64,000 nt of DNA from Beroe forskalii (taxonomy: Eukaryota; Ctenophora; Nuda; Beroida; Beroidae). The translations under genes and the position numbers were made by a program. Under the pieces are notes generated by a model. That model was not told the DNA's origin and did no database searches. It saw only the letters and a program-made list of their open reading frames with translations. The stretch is from assembly GCA_011033025.1 (NCBI GenBank), contig WFMF01000616.1:25450-89449 (forward strand), written 5' to 3'. Below, in pieces: positions 11,669 through 23,024 of this stretch. Each line of letters starts with the position of its first letter. The first letter of the stretch is position 1.

Positions 11669-14600
11669 ATGCCTACTAAAAGCCGAGCCCTCCGGAAGCG
11701 GATAAACCAGATCATGGACGATCTTAGGTAACACCAATGATATTCATTATAATTCTATGTGTTTGGTCTTAGCTATGTTTTTCAGCTATCGAAATTAAAC
11801 ATTATGTAATTCTAAGAATCAAAATTTTAGCTTGATAACCAGACAATGATTTTTTAATAAACTATAAGATTCTCCATTTGTTCTTCCATCAATTGGACTT
11901 ATAGACCATCATTAAAGTAATAACAAATCAGTGCCCCTGGCTCAGGTCCAAAGATCCCCGGAGGTTGTTTCGGGGAACGTCCAAAGTCAGTAAAATCCTC
12001 CGAGCCCCGGCCAAGGAGCTCGAATGGGACAGTGATCAGGTTAGTGGGTATCAATTTCCTATTTTAGTATTTATCCTCCCCAGCATTTGGCACAAGAATT
12101 GTTTCGGTATATGTGTATTCGTGTATTCGGTACGGAATTTGTAAATTTCATGATTTGCCGATTCAATATTTTTGGTGTACCATAACCTTGGAACCAATAA
12201 CCTTCCCTCCCAGGTTATAGACGCTGTAGTGAAGGCTGGAGCCCCTACTAATAACCCTTCCCTCTCAGGTAATAGACGCTGTAGTGAAGGTTGGAGCCCC
12301 TTCTAATGACACCTCCATCCCAGGTTATAGACGCTGTAGTGAAGGCTGGAGCAGTGCCCCTACTCGCCTCCTTCCTGACCCACATTGAGGATCAGAAGCT
12401 GCAAAGTGAAGCCGCTAACGCCCTCGCTAACATCAGTGCCGGGTCAGCGGATAATACCCGGGCAGTGATTGATGCTAAGGTGGTACCCATTGCTACTCTC
12501 CTGTTGGAGTCACCCAGTATAGACTTACAGGACCATGTGAGTTGTTGTATCTGGGGATAGTGGGGGATTTGAGTTTCTGTGTGGGTTATAATATCTTTAC
12601 TTTTAGGGCTTCTAAACGGTGTTTTCTGCTTTTCACCAGTGAATTTCATATGAAAGTATTATTTCTTTCTTAACGGATGGAATACATTTTATTGTTTTTA
12701 TTTTTAAATTCCGTACATCACTTAAGACTTATTAAATGGTTAATCATTCCAAATAATAGGTGAACTGTTATCCTTCACTCCCGTTTCAGGCAGCCTGGTT
12801 GCTAGCTAACATTGCCTGTGAGAACTGTTCTTGTGTGCTGGATGCCGGGGCTCTCGCCCCTCTTCTCAGACTTCTAGATTCATATTTCATTGAAAGTACA
12901 TGGAAATATCATTCCAATTCGGGGGTTTCTTGATGAAAGATTTGATTTTACCAATTTCACCGGACAATTTTTTGCTTCAAATTTCAGTATTATGTACTTG
13001 TTTTGAGTGGTCACATTTGGTCCACAATTTATATTTCATAACATGAGAAAAATTGACCATTCCATCATTTCCGAAATGCCAACTAACTCTTATTTCAGAT
13101 TCATTGTGTATATCAGATTCTTTGTGCGAGAGTGCCAAGTCGAACAACACGTCCGAGCAATCGCTCATCAAAACAGCGACCTGGCTGCTGTCCAACCTTT
13201 GCCAGTACACGGATTCCTTCGAAATTGTAAGTTTTGCAGAAAACTTGAAGAGTTACTAAACATTTACGTTTAATGTTTCTTGTGTTTGCGAAAGTTCTAC
13301 CAATCTGCTTTTGTCTGTGCTGCGTAAAATTTAACTAATCAAAGTGTGTAAGCTTAAAAGAGTATAATCTACAACATCAGTCCTTGATTTCTTAAGATTA
13401 GGTATTACATGACCGAACCTTGATAATTCAAAACCATGTATAATATGTCATTTTATCCTCATTCTTTAATGCAGGTTAAGGAATGTTTACCCCGGCTAGC
13501 TAAGCTGATCAAATCAAACAACGAGGCTGTACTCCGAGACGCATGTTGGGGCGTAATGTACATGTGTAAACTTAGCATACAAGAGGTGCTCGATTCAGGC
13601 GCATGTGAGTACATCAAGTTTATAATGTGTACTATGTACAGTGTACACTGTACCTGCATAATTTACATCATAAAATGTGTACATGATGTCAAATAGGTGT
13701 ATAATGTACAGGGCCCTTTACCATGTACATATTGTGTGAACTTAGCATAGAATGTCTAAGTCCATGTCAGTCCTCTATTACATGGTCTACAGTTACTGAT
13801 TAGTTTACACACCTTATTATGATGTACAATGTACAATGTGCGATTCGATCACATTTATGTCGAAGAAATCAACTGATGACCTTTTCAAAGATTATAAATA
13901 AATTTCTCCCAACTCAGTGCGGAAAAAGTTGTCACAGAATACAGATTGTAAAAATAGTACCTAGTGATAGTTGAAATAGTAGCACTGATAGTTAAAGTTG
14001 TACCTAGTGATTTTAAAAATAGCAGTGATATTGTTACCAAGATCAACGACCTTAATTCACTGACTGCGTTACATCAGGTGATACGTTGGTGAAACTACTG
14101 ATGCACAGTTCGGACGATGTTACCTGTGTTGCGTTAGAGGCACTTCTTGCTATATTCACCAATGGGAACCTAGAACAGAAGAAGGTAGAATAATCCCTAA
14201 CTTTATCCAGCTACAAATCTATCAAACATACAAAGATCAAATAATTGAAAAATTCCTAGATCGGAATGTTCTTGTATTGATGACTTGGAATCGATTCCTC
14301 CAGTCCAAATTCCCTCCATACCTCATTGCTTTAATATTGCTGCATTCCCTCCCTAACCTCACACTGATTGAGCATTCCTGCATTCCCTCCTAACCCCGTA
14401 CTAATTGAGTATTCCTGCAGTATGCCGCCATAACGTGCCGTGCTCTACCCCGTCTAAGGTTCCTGCTTCACAACAAGAGGGAACGAACCAGGGAAATAGC
14501 CTGTCAAGCACTGTCACACATTGCTATTGGTTCAGTCGAGTTAGTCCAGGTGTGTATCTCGTGATGTATGATGGCAGCAATGGTTTCGTTTTCGAAATTT

Positions 14601-16457
14601 CATTCTGTTGTGCAACTAAATTCTGTGTACGTCAAGTTCGAGTAGCCTTAACAGAGAAATGCAGTTACATAATTATTTATTACGGATGACTTAAAAACGG
14701 CTTTATTCGACCAAACTGTGAGAGAACAAGCGGCACAGTTCTGCGACAGAACCCGCAGCAGTTCTTTCACAGAACCCGCGGCAGTTCTGCGACAGAACCC
14801 GCGGCAGTTCTGCGACAGAACCCACGGCAGTTCCGTGACAGAACCAGCCTTAGTTCTGTGACAGAACCCGCGGCAGTTCTGTCACAGAACCCGCGGCAGT
14901 TTTGTGACAGAACCTGCGGCAGTTTTGTGACAGAACCCGCAGCAGTTCTGTGACAGAACCTGCAGCAGTTCTGTGACAGAACCTGCAGCAGTTCTGTGAC
15001 AGAACCCGCAGTAGTTCCGTGACAGAACCCGCGGCAGTTGTGTGACAAACCTTCAGCAGTTCTGTGGCAGAACCCGCGGCAGTTCTGCGACAGAACCCGC
15101 GGCAGTTCTGTGACAGAACCCACGGCAGTTCTGTGACAACACATTTGTTTTTTACTTACAACTTTTTATTTAAACTTATTTTTATTTTATTTTTTATTTT
15201 ATTTAAACTTATTTTTATTTTATTTTTCATATTTTTTATTTACTTTACCTGTTCACATCCAGTTGTGGAAATGAGGAAATGGTAGTGAGCAGCCCCTTAT
15301 ATACAGGTGTTTGCTGACACCACTATGACACGCGTAATGCTACGAATCCTTGACACCACTTTATGTCAGACTATGCGTCTCTTGAGTTCATACGTCATAA
15401 CATGTTTCCTTGACACCACCCAGCGGTCTACGCGTGTGTGGCACCTATCTTATCAAGATCTGTGCTTAAACTGCTAAAACTTGACGCTGTGACACCAATA
15501 ACTTTTTCATCAATGAAATTGTGTATTCCCAGGGGCTGCATCAAAACGGCGTATATCCGTGTCTGGTACACCTTTGTATGCGACAGTCACATTCGCGGGG
15601 TAGCTGGCTCACTTGGAAAGAAGCGGTCAAAACCCTCTCCAACACCCTCACAACATCCATGTTCAATCGGAGATAATCAAGTGGGTGATTGGTATGAAAA
15701 TTTAATGAAAAGATAATTGAGTGTTTCACATGGTAATTGAGACAATGATTGGTTTTCGACTGCAAACCTTGTTGCTTTTCGCATGTGCCACTTAAAAAGC
15801 TGATTTTATATATTGTTTTTGAATAATTAATTGTGCGGGAATCTTGATAGACTGTCAATAGCCAGTGATTCGTCACCAGAAATAGCAATTTTGTAAAATT
15901 GCCGCGCGGCGTAATGTATTGCTAGTTTTTTGCGCGCGTTTGTGACGAAAGCAAAATTCGTATCCGATTACTAAAGTCACATCGTGTCTTTTTGTGAGAA
16001 TGTAGAAATTAGTTTGTCCTAAATTTTCGAATAAACCCATAAATTACCGTTAATTATGCGTCAATTTTTCCAAGTACTTAGTCGGTTTGGGGGCTGTAAC
16101 GGCAATTGTAGATTCCTTAGTGGAAATAGTTCGGAACCAGGCGTCTATACACCTGTGTTTTGATGTGGCTCTACAGTTCATTGAACTTCTCGTTACGGCG
16201 GGAACTAAAGATTCAGAGGTTTGTGGGGCTTGTTTTGACTTGAAATACGGACATAATTGTATGTTCTGCAATATCACATGATATCTTTTCTTGATATCAT
16301 ATAAGGACGCTCATTCAAACTGATATTCATTTCTGTCTTTCGGTATTTTCATTGAAAACTGTTGTATCAGGAAAGAGGGGACACAGTCAACGATTACAGG
16401 GAGTTTTTGGAGGACACCGGAGTCCCCGAGATTATTGCTGTAGCTGCACTAGACAGA
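11669..16457 (+). CDS. Importin-alpha-like armadillo-repeat protein, 11 exons
   Basis: Exons: 11669-11727, 11946-12039, 12324-12536, 12790-12895, 13099-13226, 13475-13604, 14078-14184, 14421-14549, 15533-15680, 16075-16218, 16371-16457. Phases agree at every junction except inside exon 9. The N terminus (MPTKSRALRKRINQIMDDLR, then KDPRRLF) is basic, as in an IBB domain. Armadillo repeats follow: SEAANALANISAG, AAWLLANIACEN, ATWLLSNLCQY, RDACWGVMYMCK and KEAVKTLSNTL match the importin-alpha E.AWALTNIASG, W.LSNL and D.CWA.SYL series. The role would be binding nuclear localisation signals for import with importin beta. It is divergent: ARM tryptophan-asparagine pairs are only partly kept. Exon 9 reads well to TTSMFN, then needs removal of one base near 15,670 to reach GDNQ and join the next exon YLVGLGAV; as written it hits a stop. 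This suggests a sequencing indel or a decaying gene. The last exon stays in phase with the TPR exons that follow. Confidence 0.75.
12205..12360 (+). repeat. Triplicated splice acceptor plus exon start
   Basis: About 55 bp comprising a pyrimidine tract, CAG and the exon start (GTTATAGACGCTGTAGTGAA) is repeated three times; acceptor AGs are near 12,214, 12,269 and 12,323. Only the third copy runs into the rest of the exon (GCAGTGCCCCTACTCGCC). The first two continue into CCCCTACTAATAACCC-type sequence and would be decoys or tiny alternative pieces. Confidence 0.85.
14715..15142. repeat. Minisatellite, unit about 23 bp (GCAGTTCTGTGACAGAACCCGCG)
   Basis: About 18 copies with an internal palindrome (GTTCTGTGACAGAAC), lying in the intron between exons 8 and 9 of the armadillo gene. 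It is followed by a (TTTTATTTTATT)-like tract to about 15,245. Both strands are open across it, which is a repeat artefact. Confidence 0.9.
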
Positions 16458-16620
16458 GTAAGTGGTTTTGACACTTGTTTATTTCATTTTACCTTGCCAA
16501 ACCGACTCAAATGTGGTCTTATATCCAAATGGATATTCAAAATTACCAATTTGAGGAGAGAACAGCAGCAACTCCGCTGATACGTCTCCGAATATGGAAT
16601 AATTGCCCTCAAAATAGCGG

Positions 16621-16626
16621 TATATA
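16621..16626 (+). promoter_or_regulatory. TATA box of the 7SL RNA gene
   Basis: TATATA lies 24-29 bp before the inferred 5' end of the SRP RNA at 16,650, the spacing used by Pol III type 3-like or mixed 7SL promoters. It supports an active gene rather than a processed copy, which would lack upstream signals. Confidence 0.55.
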
Positions 16627-16649
16627 GCGCATAAAATTTCTACATGTTC

Positions 16650-16946
16650 GCTGGGCTCAGTGGCGTGAGTCTGTAATCCAGCTACTTGGAGGCGTTCAAA
16701 GTGGGGAATGTGTTGAGGTGGGGAGTTCTGAGCTGCGTTGCGCTATGTTGAGCCGGTGTCCGCACTAAGACCGGTGCCAATATGGGTTTCTCCTGGTAGC
16801 TAGAGGAGTCCAGGTTGATAGTGAGGAGCGTACCGGCCCAGGGGCGAAAGCCAGCAGGCAAAAGCACCCGTACTGGTCAGTAGTGGGATAGCACTGGTGA
16901 ATAGGCGCGTAGTTCAGCCCTACCAAAATATACAAACCCTTCTTTT
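16650..16946 (+). ncRNA. 7SL RNA, RNA component of the signal recognition particle
   Basis: About 297 nt, matching the roughly 300 nt of animal SRP RNA. The 5' Alu domain reads GCTGGGCTCAGTGGCGTGAG, CTGTAATCCAGCTACTTGG, the same order as human 7SL. The S domain keeps GTGTCCGCACTAAG, GGTGCCAATATGG, the SRP54-binding region ACCGGCCCAGG..GAAA..AGCAGG, then CAGTAGTGGGAT and CTGGTGAATAG near the 3' end. A T-run at 16,943-16,947 is a Pol III terminator, and TATATA lies upstream. The gene sits on the sense strand of the intron between the armadillo and TPR exon series. The RNA scaffolds SRP and targets ribosomes to the ER. Short frames on the opposite strand here are spurious. Confidence 0.92.
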
Positions 16947-17028
16947 TATGCAAGGTACAAAATTTAATTTTGTCTGGGATATCCCAAGGTATTTCCTAAA
17001 CAAGTTCTCTATTTTATCATACGTCCAG

Positions 17029-20000
17029 GTGTGTCGTGACGGTATCGGGAGTGGTAGTGAATCGTCCACTGAGATAGGTCCCATAGCTAACGAGTCAGCG
17101 CACCAAGCGGCTAGAGTGGCGAGCCTCTTCACCTACAGCAGTGTTGAGGGGTGCCATGTTCCGACTCTCAAACGGCTCTGTAGACGCAAAGTCTTTCCAG
17201 AGCGAGTGGAAAGAGGTTTGTGATCCGGCACTTTTGAATTTTTCTGGTAAAATAGATGATTGTATCAAACATTTTGGATCAATTTTTCATGAATCTTTCT
17301 TATCGCGTGTCATTTATAGTTCCTTTACAGTCCTTTTTTCTAAGTCCTATACATCGTTAGGTTGCCCAGTTTGCATTATCTTGCCCACTGCGCTGTTTCA
17401 TGGTCGGGTTGCGTGCAGAAGATGCTGATTTGGTGACTGGTATCTTGCTGTGTACGGTGAAGGAGGCTCTGTCGGTCAAATACACGGGGGATAACGCCTT
17501 CTTTTCGGGTAAGTGTCAAGAATCATTCAACTTCTTAATCGAAGTTCTCTCTTGAAATCTCGAAATTTAGAGGTTCTGCCACAATAAGTCTAAAAGTTAA
17601 ATTCCGATATTTACCCGCCCTCTTTTTAACCAATCACCACGCCTTTTCTCCACCAATCACCACACCTTTTCTCCACCAATCACCACATTCACACGCCCTT
17701 TTCTCCTCCCAGGAAGGTACCAGGAAGCAGCTAAACGGTACAGCGAAGCACTCCAGCTGATTGAGAGTTTAGACAGCGAGAGTTTCGAGCAGCTGACACC
17801 CTCACCGTACTCCTCAACCGGACAGGATGCAACATGAAGCTGTCCATGTGGCCTGATGTCATCCAAGACTGTATCAGGGGTCTTGCCATACACCCAAAAC
17901 ATCCTAAGTTCTTACAGGTAATTAACTATGAGGACTACCAGGGTTTTTCTAGATTCAATGATGAACATGTTAATATGTAATTTAACTTCATATTTTATTA
18001 AATGATGAACATATTGTACAATTACAAGGGCAACTTTCAGTAGTTTTTGTTTAATTAAATTTTCACTCCGGTTTATACTCTGCAGATGCGAGCCTCAGCT
18101 TACGAGAAACTGGGGATGTATCAGAACGCATTGGACGACTACAGTCTCGTAAAGACAGAGGAGAGCGAAGCTGCCCGTATCAAGTTAAAAGAGAGGATCG
18201 ACTCTCAGCAACTCCTAGCAACACAGCAACAGTTGCTTAACAACCAGCAACTCCTTAACAACCAGCAACTGCTCAACAATCAACATCTACTGAACAACCA
18301 ACAGTTGCTGAACAGCCAGCAGATCCTGAACAACGCCCAACTGCTCTCAACCCAACAATTTAACGCCGCTCAACAGCTCGCTGCCACGCAGCAACTTTTC
18401 AACGCCCAAACGGCCGCCTCATGCGGCACCCTGTTCAACCAAGGCGGCAGTGGTTTAATCAACCCTGGGGGCGGTCTTATGCCGAATACATCCCAACTCC
18501 TGGCAAACCACCAACTGTTGCTAAACCAGCAACAACTGGGCAACCTGTCTCTGTTGGACCAGAGTGTGCAGCAACATGTTAGCCACAGTACCACGCAGCA
18601 GTGTACGACTACCACGCAGATCACTACCACACAGATTACCACAACTACAACGACTGAAACTACAACTGTAGAGGAGAGCAGGTGAGTTGGTGATAGGTTA
18701 AAGAAGGGTCTGCGTGTTTTATTGATTCATTTAGAGAATCTTATCAAAGTTTAAATAAGTTTTTGGAGATCTAAATAATATCACTTAAATCACAATACAT
18801 TATTTTCAGTGAGGCCCAAATGGCAGCAGTGGAAAAAGCCCAGCGGCAGTACATCATGAAGCAGTTAAACTTCAACCAGCAGAAGAAGATGAAAGAGCAG
18901 CAGGTTCAGCAGCAGGACCCACAGCAGCAACAGATCACTGCTCCTCCACAGAAGCCAGCCACTCCAGCAGCGGCGGAGCAGCAGCTGGCGCCGCAAGTTG
19001 CTACGCCGCCAGTTCCAGAGCCGCTCCCACCACAGCAGCCACCGCCGCCGCAGCAATCCAAGCAACAGCAGCAGCTGCAAAAGCAACAATTGCACCAAGC
19101 TCAGTTCGAACTGCAGCAGCAACAGCAAAAGTTGCTTCAGCAAGCTTCTCAAGCAAAGCAACCCCCGCAGCAACCTCAGACGCCGCCACCGAAGCAACAG
19201 CAAGCAACTCCCGAGGTTCAGCAACCTAAACCACAACCAGTGAAGCAAGAGCAGCCTAAGCAGCAAACAAAATCTCAATCAAAGAAGGTTTATATTTTAG
19301 ATGGAATTTCTGCTTTAATCATGAAAATCAAATTGATTTTTTTCATTTTTGTGGAGAGGGTAACAATTTTATTCGTGGCAGATTTATTTGACGATTATTT
19401 TTCAATCTCATCATTTCAGCAGGCATCTAACCAAGCCTCAGCAACTGCTGCAAGCAACCCACAGCCTGCACCAGCTACGCAGCAACATGGGAAAGATCAA
19501 CAACACCATCAGCAACCTTCCCTAGCAACTGCACAGCAACACGTGAACGCTGCTTTACAGCAACAACAAGCATCGCTAGCAACTGCTCAGCAACATTTGG
19601 TTGCTCAACATCATGGCCATGGTATGAAATCACTTTAAATTATTGTGTAAACTTAAACTTTTACTAAGTGAAGAACTCAATGGAATACTTATTTTATTTG
19701 ATTCACACTCCTATAGTTGGAATCTTCGAAAAATAAGTTCTGAAGAGGTTTAGGCTGCACACTATATGATTGAAAAGCCCGCCTCCATCTAATCAATCCC
19801 CCTCCAGCCCATCAGCAGCACTCGGCTGCACACAGCGCACCACCGAGTGGTAACCAGAAGACAGCACAACACAAGTCTCACGAGCACAAGAAGACGAGTG
19901 GAAGTTGCATGCATAGCACCTCCCACCACATCACCAACATTCTCAACTGCGCGCAGCAGCACCAGGTATGATAAATGGAGAATGCGATTTGGGATTGGGT

Positions 20001-20638
20001 CTGACGTTGTCAGTTTGAGGGTGCGTCGGGGTTTTTCAAACGCCAGACAACATTTGGAGGTTTTAATGCTATTTTGATAAGTGTGTTTTGATGAAACCCC
20101 CATCAGATGAAACAAATTAACACTGAATATAATCCACCTAGGTGTCCACCACTACCACTCAGCAGCTGATGACTGAGGAAGAGTTGCTCAAAGCATCCAA
20201 CATGGAGCTATCCCATCACTTGGTGAGATATGTTTTCCTACCATTCATGAGACGAATAGTCACCCCTATTCCCTAATTTTGAATACCGTCTCTGAGACCC
20301 TAAGACCCTTGAAATTAAATCAATTTCAATCATCCCTAATCCCAAGTGTCGTATTATTGTCATCAAACTCCTCTGATGTGTGGTCTAACCTCCTCCAGGT
20401 ACACGAGTCACTATCGGAGTTCGCAGCGCCGCCCACCTCTCCCGTCAACATGCCGGACACCTTTGAGCTGGAGGAGGAGATCCACCTGCCGGGCCCCCTC
20501 CCCGCCCCTCCCTACATCCGGGCTCCCTCCCGCCAGCAGCTGGCAACCTTCCAGTTCATCATGAACACCTACATCCGAGGGGAGGACCCCACCAGACGGA
20601 GGAAGCGTGCGGAGCGCCCCAAACAAGTCGAAACATGA
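17029..20638 (+). CDS. TPR plus glutamine-rich protein (possibly the 3' half of the armadillo gene)
   Basis: Exons: 17029-17215, 17419-17508, 17713-17917, 18086-18681, 18810-19287, 19420-19621, 19808-19965, 20142-20222, 20399-20638. Exon 1 starts after an acceptor in phase 0, the phase in which the armadillo exon at 16,457 ends, so one long transcript is possible; I see no convincing separate start. TPR repeats occupy exons 2-4: GRYQEAAKRYSEALQLIESL, LLNRTGCNMKLSMWPDVIQD and RASAYEKLGMYQNALDDYS. Then come seven or so QQLLNN repeats, a long Q/P-rich region, a His/Gln region and a C-terminal exon with FELEEEIHLPGPLPAPPY ending in a basic tail. In the third exon the frame slips near 17,795 (CAGCTGACACCCTC): the sequence before and after is good TPR, but an AC insertion or a one-base loss separates them. 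The Q-rich part resembles transcription or RNA-binding cofactors; no name is justified. Confidence 0.6.
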
Positions 20639-21090
20639 ACCCGGAAGGCGAACACTCCGACTTGATCGGTGTGCTTCCCAGGCTGTTATATACTGGCAAC
20701 TGCAACCAATAATTGATAATTCGAACTTATATTCGTTTATCCCATTTAGTGAGACCTCGTTAACCGAGGGTTCAGGGCCCCTTCCTGAATTTACTGATTA
20801 TTGAATTTGATGCTAACGCAAATCCAGAGTTATATCGATGACGATGATATGCGTTTTTAATTAATAATTAATATTATAATTAAGAGCGGCTTTGAATTTG
20901 ATATGACGTTGTTAAATATTTTAGATGTAATTAATATTATCATATGTGATTGTCCCTATGTAACGCATAATGATAACCATTGCCAATTCTGAATTCGCTA
21001 AGGTTTTAAATTAATCCTACCATTAAGATTTGGTCTCATTGTGTTATGAATCACTATCTTGTAGTTGTATCTCATATCTGAGAATGATTA
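20639..21090. other. 3' UTR and spacer
   Basis: Follows the Q-rich gene stop; AT-rich, no recognised element until the foldback element at 21,091. Confidence 0.4.
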
Positions 21091-21498
21091 CGCATATGTG
21101 TGCAGACCGCTCGATACGGAGGACTTGATAACCTTACATACTAACGGTGGCGTGTCGAACTCATATATGCGCGGCTTTTCGTGTTGCTAAACACGTATAT
21201 CCCTGTCTGCGTTGCGCGGCGCGCTTCCCCAGTGTGTCCCGTAGGGAAGCGCCGCGCGCGTACACACACCTATGCGGGCTTAGGAACTTTTCGTGTGCGG
21301 CTTACGCTGCCTGTAATTATAACAAAGGCAGCGAGCCGCGCATGGAAAAGCCGCGCACATATGAGTTCGACACGCCCCTGTAAGTTGTAACACTCGCGCG
21401 CCGCGCACAATTCTTTTATACGGTAACTAACTGCATAAAAGAGTTGTGTGCGCAAGTGTTAGTATGTACGGTTATCGAGCGATCTGCACACATATGCG
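21091..21498. mobile_element. GC-rich palindromic MITE (copy 1), probable TTA target duplication
   Basis: Terminal inverted repeats CGCATATGTGTGCAGA and TCTGCACACATATGCG (one mismatch) are flanked by TTA on both sides. Inside is a nested palindrome with CGCGGCTTTT, AAACACGTATATCCCTG, GCGCGGCGCGCTTCCC and GGGAAGCGCCGCGCGCG. The inner GC-rich module recurs at 47,680-47,895. No coding frame. Confidence 0.7.
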
Positions 21499-23024
21499 TT
21501 ACACTACCGATCGAATCCTGATGTAAAAAAAGCTTCGATATGAATGGGTTTTATATTAAGTTAAGTATGCACATTATTACATTAAAGAATAGTTAATCAA
21601 TTCATGACATCAATCTGTTAAGTATGCATTGCCATTACATTCAGTATCATCTTCATTAAAACACAGAACAAATACAGTGGTACTGTAAAAGTACCACCAT
21701 CTATAATCTATAAGCTAGAAAAACAAAACCCCGAAAGCTGAGGTAGGTATTGGACTGATGATGCCTGATGCCTGATTACTTGTTTCACTTGATTACTTGT
21801 TTCACTTGCTTGACCTCTCATCTTGGTGTGACTCACTAAGATCTTACTGCTCTAAAAAACGAAGTTTATTTTTTATTAACATTTTCAATACATAGTACAA
21901 TTATAAACCAAATCAATTCCTTTCCTTTTCTCAATGATTCACCCAATTTTTAATAATTACAAGTGTTTCGAAGCATATTTAAATTAAAAAGCATGCTTTG
22001 AATTAAAAAAGCATGATATCTATTGAATTGTGTTGTGCCAGTTTGCAAAATTCTTTTATTTATTTATTTCTTTTACATGACCCAGGGGTCCCGACCTCTC
22101 TAGGCACTGGTCTCTGTAGTCTAGAGGTATCCCAGATCTAAACGTCAATCTTTTTGTATCCTAAACCTAACCTTAATCATTACCCTCAACCTTACAAATC
22201 CTGGCCCTAATCCTGATCCTAACCCTTATCCTTAAAGTTCTAGATGAGCTTAATTATATATTCTCCAAGCGACATCTGAAATCATTGTCAAAAATAATGA
22301 AGGCTCTCATTTATTTATGGGAGACTGACCCAGCTCTCCACATGTAACCCCCCTGGAAAAAACCATGATGCAATGAAAGAAGTGCTGCAACACCCCCCAA
22401 ATGACCATGCCCATCCCCAGCATGGGAAAATTCTGAAACTACAAACTTCATCCAATTTCATCATGATTGATTGCTATCAAACCAGTACCCCCTGACCCTC
22501 TGAATTGATTCCCAGTATTACTCCTTCACTCCATGTCAAGCATCAGCCCCAGTTCCGAATATTAAAAACAACTTCTGTCAACCTCAAGGCATGTGGGGCA
22601 CCTAAACAGTGGTTTCAGGACATGATAAATTGGCTCCCAGTGCCACTTTGATGCTTCAACCATCCCCTGAACCCCCAGGTCAAAGCACACCCTTTCTCTA
22701 TGACACACCCAGGCCCCAAAAATCAGCCAACCACTGCCATCTCTATCCCAGCCATGTAGGGCTTCAAAACTGCAGCTCTTCAGCTTGCCTATGGTGCTTA
22801 CTTGAAGCTCTGACCATCCCCCAAGCCTCCACACATGAACAAGCCTCCCCAAAGTGCATATGAGGCCAAAAATCACACAAACTATTCCTTTCACTATTAT
22901 AATACTAACTTATTTTATCTGCTTAATTGATTGCTGGTGTTATTCTATGTTGTAAGAAAATAATTCTTTCATTGTTAACCTTATCTACAATTTTATTGCT
23001 TTTCTAGGTCAATTCACTACTATT
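21499..23024. other. Spacer with a decayed MITE copy
   Basis: Between the palindromic element and metaxin. Positions about 22,132-22,331 are a diverged copy of the element at 48,347-48,589 in the opposite orientation (shared AGATCTAAACGTCAAT, TATCCTAAACCTAACC, AATCCTGGCCCTAA, AATAATGAAGGCTC and GGGAGACTGACC). No exon recognised in the remainder; a TTTCTAG acceptor at 23,007 suggests a 5' UTR intron of metaxin. Confidence 0.5.
22132..22331 (-). repeat. Diverged copy of the CCTAACC-rich MITE
   Basis: Reverse-complement relationship to 48,347-48,589; one terminal repeat is kept (ATGGGAGAC) and the other is degraded. The CCTAACC-like stretch is degenerate telomere-like sequence inside the element, not a telomere. 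Confidence 0.65.

Noticed and set aside
14767-15144. Long minus-strand frame with repeated Cys-rich units
   Set aside because: It is produced by the 23-bp minisatellite; the protein repeat follows the DNA repeat and no splice or start context supports it.
15438-15716. A 92-residue plus-strand frame as a gene
   Set aside because: It is an alternative frame overlapping the armadillo exon at 15,533-15,680; only its GDNQ end belongs to the armadillo protein after the frameshift.
16682-16953. Minus-strand frames
   Set aside because: They lie across the 7SL RNA gene and show no protein family pattern.
18865-19278. Leu-rich 137-residue minus-strand frame
   Set aside because: It is the antisense of the CAG/CAA-rich polyglutamine exon; Leu runs are the mirror of Gln codons.
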